This document shows positions 58,749 to 64,000 of a stretch of 64,000 nt of DNA, piece after piece (positions within the stretch are counted from its first letter, which is position 1; each line of letters starts with the position of its first letter). Location of the stretch: assembly GCA_034440635.1 (NCBI GenBank), contig JAOTON010000204.1:1-64000 (forward strand). Reading direction: 5' to 3'. Made by a program: the position numbers and the translations under genes. Under the pieces are notes generated by a model. That model was not told the origin of the DNA, did no database searches, and was given only the letters and a program-made list of their open reading frames with translations. The stretch is from Lepas anatifera. Taxonomy: Eukaryota > Arthropoda > Thecostraca > Lepadidae.

Positions 58749-59055
58749 GCACATACATGAGATAGCGTTTTCTTTCTATTACATGCACATATCCATTCAT
58801 TTTAGTAGCTACGGCTCTGCTGTGGAGATACTTTAGGGTGCCTTTTTAGCCTTGGAAATTTCCATTTAAATATATGTAGTATGTATGCTAAATGTATATA
58901 TGTAAGCGATTAACAGCGTATGCGTGAGTGTGAGTGTGTGGGTATACCTTAAGTCACATGTGTGTTTTTTCTGACTTAGACGATGAGCTCAGCCGTAAGT
59001 GGGTCGTGGCCTGTGGCTGTTCGCTGCTAATAAATAAATAAATAAATAAATAACG

Positions 59056-59853
59056 AAGGAATTACAATGCTGCATCGATAATTATCATATTTTCACATAC
59101 AAAATATATATGTTTTTCACTTGCAAAATATATCATACTTTCAGTTATTACGTTCACTTACCAAATTAAACTGAGTCAATAGATTTTGACTCTACTTTAA
59201 AAGTATCTAAAATTTTTTCCCCGATAACAGATGTAAGAATGACACAATGAAACGACGGTAAACTGCACTCGCTACCGAATCTATCTAAGGGGAAACAAAG
59301 CCTCCGGGCCTCAACATAACACCAGAGGTGCATCTATTGGTTATTACGAGGGCCCTATTCTAGACGACAGGTGTAGTTTTTAGAAGGTGGGTGTTTCTTT
59401 CAATCTTAATGGAAACTAACGAATGTAATTTCGCCATATGGGTGGTGCCCATGCAGTCAAACGGAAGTTTACGGCGGAAAATTGAATCTGGAGTGGTTTG
59501 GTCTACCTCCTATGCATGATAGGTATAGACCAAGCTAAGGTGCAACTCCACTCCTAGAGAAGCTAGATAATCTTTCTGGTCTTCACTCAAAAACGCTTAG
59601 AATTAAAATCGTTGTAATGCTAACCATTCTGAGGCAAGGTCAATGGCAAGGTCAATAGAGGTCACGATAGGTCATTTTTCGAATACGCCTATGGCTCTAA
59701 ATTTTAATGTTTAATATCATAGTAAAGATATAATCTAATGATTCAAATGATGAGCACCACAATTTTGAATAGTTTGTATTGTATTTGAATTCAAGGTCAC
59801 TTTGTGACTTTACAAGGTCATGTTATTAAACTGTTTTTGTTTGGACAAACACA
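59056..59853. other. No recognised gene; GGTCA-rich near 59630-59820
   Basis: AT-rich sequence. CAAGGTCA words at 59634, 59646, 59793 and 59813 and an AGGTCACGATAGGTCA near 59658 suggest a remnant of the GGTCA-rich families. Confidence 0.45.
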
Positions 59854-59920
59854 TTGGTGTCCTTGACTTTGCTCCAGCTTTGCCTGCTATTAAACTATGA
59901 GGGATATCTGCGAAATCGAC

Positions 59921-59921
59921 C

Positions 59922-59981
<60 letters not shown>

Positions 59982-60002
59982 ATATATATATAGATATAGA
60001 TA

Positions 60003-60033
<31 letters not shown>

Positions 60034-60050
60034 ATATTATATATATTGTA

Positions 60051-60091
<41 letters not shown>

Positions 60092-60092
60092 G
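59921..60092. repeat. (TA)n microsatellite with TG/TT interruptions
   Basis: About 170 bp of TATATA with scattered G and TT changes, directly abutting the truncated 5' end of the Penelope-like reverse transcriptase. Tyr-Ile ORFs on both strands are by-products. Confidence 0.95.
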
Positions 60093-61560
60093 GTATCGAA
60101 CGATTACAGGGAATTTCAACTCTGGGTATTTTTATGGAAACATAAAAACTCATAAACCCGGCAATCCCATCAGGCCAATTATCTCCCAGATCCCGACACC
60201 ATCGTATGAACTGGCAAAGGTACCAAACAAGCTATTTGTCCCATACATCCCCTCGACGTACACCTTGAAGTCTCCGTCAGAGTTCATCGAAGTACTCAAA
60301 GTGCGTGAGAGGAAAGGTATCCTCGCCTCACTAGATGCTCAGAGCCTCTTCACAAATGTCCCTATTGATGAAACGATCGAAATCATTCTGGATTATGCTT
60401 TCAATCACGCAGACCTACCTCCTCCATGTGTCCCGAGAAGCATACTCAAACAAATGCTTGGAGTATGCACCAAGAACGCACCTTTCAGGTGTCCTGAGGG
60501 ACACCTGTACTATCAACACTACGGGGTCGCTATGGGCTACCCTCTCGGTGTCCTTTTCGCCGAGAGTTACATGTGTCAGATAGAACATCGTGCCCTCAGC
60601 AATCTCGAATCTCCTCCAATTACGTACCTGAGGTACATTGACGACATATATTGCGAGATAGCAACACCACTCAGCTGAGCACATTGAAAGAACGTCTGGA
60701 GAGAGTGTCAACACTCAGTTTCACCACGGAAGAGAGCGTTGACAACAGGATGCCTTTCCTAGATGTTGACGGCGATGGCTCCGGGGCACGGTTTGTAACA
60801 AAAGTGTATCGGAAGCCGACCAATACTGGCCAGTGCCTAAACGGACGTAGCGAATGCCCGAAGCGCTACAAACAAAGCGTCATTAAAGCGTACATCCACC
60901 GGGCTTTAACACACTGCTCCTCCTGGGAGCTGGTACATCAGGAGTTGAATCGAGTGAAGAGTATCCTGATTAACAATGACTATGATTTGAATGACATCGA
61001 AGACGTGATCTCCAAAGAAATGAACAAAACTTGTACGAAACCACCAACGAAGGAAGTCCCATCAGGAACCGTACACCAACTGTTCTACCAAAACTCGAAT
61101 TCCACAGCGCACAAAAAGGATGAAAAAGCGATCACAACAATCATCAAGAAGAACATTATCCCAAAACAAGCCGAGGATTCAATACACCTGACTATCTACT
61201 ACAAGAACCGGAAAACATCAAGCCTTGTAATGAAAAACAACTTATCTAATGACCCTTCAGACCTCAAAGCCACCAATGTAGTTTACCAGTTCGATTGCAA
61301 ACATGGCGACTGTGCGCGCCGAGCGGACTGCTGCTACATCGGGTACACTACTACGACTCTCTCCAGAAGAATAACATGCCACCTGCAGCAAGGCACCCTC
61401 CTGAACCACCTGAGGACGACCCACAACCTTGAGCTCACCAGGGACGAGGCCGTCCAACAAACATCTATAGTGGCCCGAGCGCACAGTAGGCGAAAACTTC
61501 AAGCGCTAGAAGCCGTGTTCATCCGAGATATTAACCCCAAGATTAATATCCAGATGAATC
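60093..61560 (+). pseudogene. Penelope-like element: reverse transcriptase and GIY-YIG endonuclease
   Basis: Penelope-like elements encode a telomerase-related reverse transcriptase fused to a GIY-YIG nuclease. Seen: [40 protein letters not shown] (first catalytic Asp), [20 protein letters not shown], and RYIDDIY with the catalytic Asp pair at 60640-60645. Then MPFLDV, VYRKPTNTGQCL, a linker, and the nuclease: VYQFDCKHGDCARRADCCYI with GYTTTTLSRRITCHLQQ, ending RRKLQALEAVFIRDINPKIN. Extra cysteines before the Y-I-G core resemble the Neptune-type zinc-binding linker. The N-terminal part is missing; sequence starts at the TA microsatellite. A frame change near 60660 splits the ORF (59854-60678 and 60651-61613). 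The mariner-like MITE at 61561 starts just after the last nuclease codons. Confidence 0.87.
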
Positions 61561-62380
61561 TACAGGGTGTTTCAGAAAGAATGATATTTTTCAAATGTTC
61601 AGTAAATGACTAAAAATCCTTCAAATTGTTCCACAAAAACGCTCATTTTAATGGTAAATTGTGGGACATTTTTCATATAAACATGTTTTATTTGCATAAA
61701 ATATTTTCCCCGTCTTAAATGTACTTGAAAAATGATGCAAGAAACATACTAGGTACATCCCGGCTTATGTTTGAGAAAACGGAACTGGCAGCACTCTAAA
61801 AAGGCTTTAGCACACAGAAATGGCACGTGAGCATGCACATCAAAGGCACAAGTTTCAGTAGTATTGCAGGTTTAAAGTCTTTGGTTCAAACTCCATATAG
61901 CTCATTGGCTTACCTTCCATATGAATCACTGGAAGCGGCGGACACAGCGCAAAAGACCCCACTGTTAACCGCAGACCAAGGGACATGGACCAATTGGGGA
62001 TTGCTTGCTTGGACCCGGGCTTTCCTAAGTTTGAGAGGACATTTTTTAGAATTAATTTCCAGGGGCAATGTGCGTGTGGACTGTGATCTACCGCAGTGAG
62101 CGATGTAATGTTTACAGTGTCATTGGCGTGATACTTGTCACGTGATACGTGCGTGATTTCTACGAACATTTTTGATGAAGGCAAAATAGACAGTATTTTT
62201 CAACTCATTTTTAAGACTATTTTTGAACTAGTAAAAATATCAAAACAGCTATCAAAATACAAATAATAGTAAATGTCCCAAAATTTTCTCTCGATTGATA
62301 TGTAAATCATACCACAACAACCTATTTATAACTGCATTACGACCAATTCAAAAATATCATTCTTTATGAAACACCCTGTA
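61561..62380. mobile_element. Mariner-like MITE, copy 2, at the Penelope 3' end
   Basis: TA at 61561-61562 and 62379-62380; ends CAGGGTGTTTCAGAAAGAAT and ATTCTTTATGAAACACCCTG. Collinear with copy 1 at 23088-23899, including the shared central block CAAGGGACATGGACCAATTG. Inserted after the nuclease coding sequence. Confidence 0.87.
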
Positions 62381-62701
62381 GTTTCCCACATGACACTATA
62401 TGATGCGTTTACGATGATCGTTGTTTATAGTGATGTGATTTGTCCCAACTGTGTAATTTTTGTAAGTGTATTGAGTAATCATTGAAATGAATTTCCCTGG
62501 GTATTAATTTTCGCGATCTGGAGTGCCCTTGTAAAGTAAGCAGTTCCTTACAGTTTTAGATTTAACTTTTAGTGAAGCCATACTATCCATAAAATACCTC
62601 AGCTCAGTTTTACCAATGAACCGACCCGAAGCGAAGTGCTAGGATTGTTAGTGTCGTTTATTTAAGGTATAGTGAGTGTATGATGATAAGTAATATGTAT
62701 T
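62381..62701 (+). other. Probable Penelope 3' untranslated region
   Basis: AT-rich, no ORF. It continues from the nuclease once the MITE is removed and runs into a Penelope N-terminal segment, so it likely joins two element units. Confidence 0.4.
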
Positions 62702-62902
62702 GATTATGCCCGATGATGCTATCTGGAATAGTGAAACCTTGCGAAACAATGAGATTTTTGGAGAAGTTTTAAAAGATGTACAACGCAGTGAAAGGAAAAC
62801 TGTAAGAACTATCGAATCCTTACATAAAAAGATTTCTAAAGCTCGATTTGCCGTCATATTTAATGAAATCTGTATTAAGGAAAACCTGCTCCCAAGATTC
62901 AC

Positions 62903-62905
<3 letters not shown>
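62702..62905 (+). pseudogene. Penelope-like N-terminal fragment
   Basis: The plus-strand translation contains RKTVRTIESLHKKISKARFA and NEICIKENLLPRFTNI. This is the 'ENLLPKYTNI'-type end of the N-terminal helical region found ahead of Penelope reverse transcriptases. It is cut exactly at the TA microsatellite (62906). Lying downstream of a 5'-truncated unit, it suggests head-to-tail Penelope copies. Confidence 0.6.

Positions 62906-62951
<46 letters not shown>
62906..62951. repeat. (TA)n microsatellite
   Basis: Pure TA run of about 46 bp that ends the Penelope N-terminal fragment. Confidence 0.95.
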
Positions 62952-62952
<1 letters not shown>

Positions 62953-63053
62953 CAAATACAAAACACAACACAGAAGCGGCTGCACTTTTTAAAAAGGTTC
63001 TTCCTATTTCAACTACTGTACAATGTTTAAGGTAAAGGCCGAGCTAGTATTGT

Positions 63054-63262
63054 TTAGAACTGGTTTAATTTCATGTTATGAAGTGATTCTAAAATTCTGA
63101 GGTCAATGTTAGATGAGCTTCTATTTACTACCGTGAATTGATCTAAGGTTATGGGTGTATCACACTCAAAGAGTGGTCTCTGATTGCCGAAGAATCTGGA
63201 GTTGTTAACATTTTTTAGTTCTTTCTGAAATTCCCTGGTGTTGCCTAACTCTGGAGATCAAA
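63054..63262 (-). pseudogene. Penelope-like GIY-YIG C-terminal fragment
   Basis: The minus-strand translation PELGNTREFQKELKNVNNSR, FFGNQRPLFECDTPITLDQF, then TVVNRSSSNIDLRILESLHN ends KLNQF and stop. The ESL...K-N pattern is that of the end of Penelope GIY-YIG domains. It faces the other Penelope pieces. Short and lacking the Y-I-G core, so the call is moderate. Confidence 0.45.
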
Positions 63263-63388
63263 CTACGCTGGTAGACCCAACGTACGACGCTTGGCAAGAA
63301 GCCCAACTGTATTTGTACACTACTCCAGAAAGGCAATCTTCGGAATCAAATCTTTAAACCGAAAAATGATAGTGCATATATAAATATA

Positions 63389-64000
63389 TAAGCTTATTGA
63401 CAGTGGGCGGTCCTTTACTTAATTCCACCACTCCAATGATCGGCTAGGGGGTGCGGTAATGGAGTGGTCAGCGCAGCTGAGTACTACGCAGCCGACCCGG
63501 GTTCGATCCCGGGCGGCTTCCCTGAACAAGGAGCAAGCTGGCACCCGAGAAACCCTTCGAACAGAGAAATAGTTGGTGGCGCCATATGAACCTAGCAGTT
63601 GGTGCATCGATAAGCCCCAAAAACTAATCCAATGCTCAGCTACTTGTAGTCTTTCCAAATGGAAGAGGAGTAACTGTAGCGGTTTCTGTCGGTTTATATA
63701 ACCCACCAGTAGCGAAGTAGCGGGCAACGGACGCAAAATAATTCAAACCCGCTATCACTACAGTACCAACAGCATATTAGCTTAACCGACCCCCCGAGCA
63801 AATTAGTAAATAAAGAGTAAATAATTTTTTTGTGATATATGATTTTACTTGCACATCACACACTCAATTTTTCAACCTTTAAGAAGTACACAGATAAGCA
63901 GTAGGCTTCCTTGAAATGTATTCAAGAATGGCGACACGACATTTTTGGTAGGATTTCAGAAGCGTTGAATGATATGAAGTAGCGATAGCGGAGAAGCAGG
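63389..64000 (+). repeat. Dispersed repeat with tRNA-derived SINE, copy 2 (runs off the window)
   Basis: Collinear with 2601-3211, with the same A box (AATGGAGTGGTCAGCG), B box GGTTCGATCC (63500-63509), SINE body (63533-63615) and 3' part (63660-64000). A TA-rich stretch precedes it (63370-63390), as at copy 1. The end of the repeat is cut by the window. Confidence 0.8.

Larger units (their letters stand above)
54600..59053 (+). mobile_element. CR1/Jockey-group LINE, nearly complete, inactive
   Basis: It has a 5' leader with a tRNA-like segment, one large endonuclease-reverse transcriptase ORF (broken), a 280-bp 3' untranslated region, and an (AATA)n tail at 59028-59053. The 5' end is uncertain. 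It is interrupted by a 920-bp TTAA element (55056-55975). The 3' tandem tail and domain order are typical of the CR1/Jockey group. Confidence 0.82.

Noticed and set aside
59854..60119. Tyr-Ile-rich ORFs
   Set aside because: Produced by the TA microsatellite; only sequence after 60093 matches Penelope.

Overview
The window looks like nuclear DNA of a metazoan, probably an invertebrate, from a repeat-dense and gene-poor region. The basis is the set of elements present: GIY-YIG Penelope-like retroelements, CR1/Jockey-type LINEs, a DUF3504/Crypton-type tyrosine recombinase, an hAT transposase with a TTF-type zinc finger, tRNA-derived SINEs, many non-autonomous DNA transposons, and long GA, TA and AT-rich microsatellites. 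There is no operon-like layout, rRNA, CRISPR array or intact functional tRNA. I cannot name the species. Exactly one ORF looks like an ordinary host gene: a secreted Ala-Pro-repeat protein with an eight-cysteine C-terminus (16412-16948, +).

Layout. 0-5.5 kb: a possible leftward promoter, a Penelope endonuclease fragment, a tRNA-headed SINE repeat, a GGTCA-rich element ending in a 27-bp minisatellite, and about 580 bp of pure GA. 5.5-10.2 kb: two small hAT-type MITEs and a decayed hAT transposase gene. 10.3-13.1, 17.7-26.6 and 29.8-31.1 kb: three copies of one family (called G here) with TIR CAGG(G/C)CATTTTTAA and 8-bp target duplications. 13.6-15.3 kb: a TTAA-flanked element (P) holding a LINE tail. 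16.4 kb: the secreted-protein gene. 27.5-32 kb: a CpG-rich ORF, two copies of a second SINE, and a TTAA element (U) split by the third G copy. 32-35 kb: GGTCA-rich DNA with another TTAA element (T). 35.6-42.0 kb: a foldback-like inverted repeat around a GAGCTCAGG-type satellite. 42.9-44.5 kb: a broken Crypton recombinase and one unknown leftward ORF. 44.9-52.6 kb: a second, 2.5-kb-arm inverted duplication. 54.6-59.05 kb: a nearly full-length but inactivated CR1-like LINE. 59.9-64 kb: Penelope pieces, a mariner-like MITE, and the second copy of the window's first SINE repeat.

The most informative property is that insertions can be read as a nested record. Target duplications and uninterrupted homologous copies elsewhere in the window prove many events: G interrupted by T1, by a TA MITE and by a 5-kb hAT-like element which itself holds further insertions; a TTAA element inside the LINE endonuclease and another inside a LINE reverse transcriptase, both leaving the reading frame intact when removed; a 9-bp-TSD element inside a TTAA element inside a satellite. 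The TTAA families T/U are loaded with AGGTCA and TCAAGGTCA, the half-site of nuclear receptors, so they could spread receptor-binding sites; this is inference. I find no defence system or novel gene cluster.
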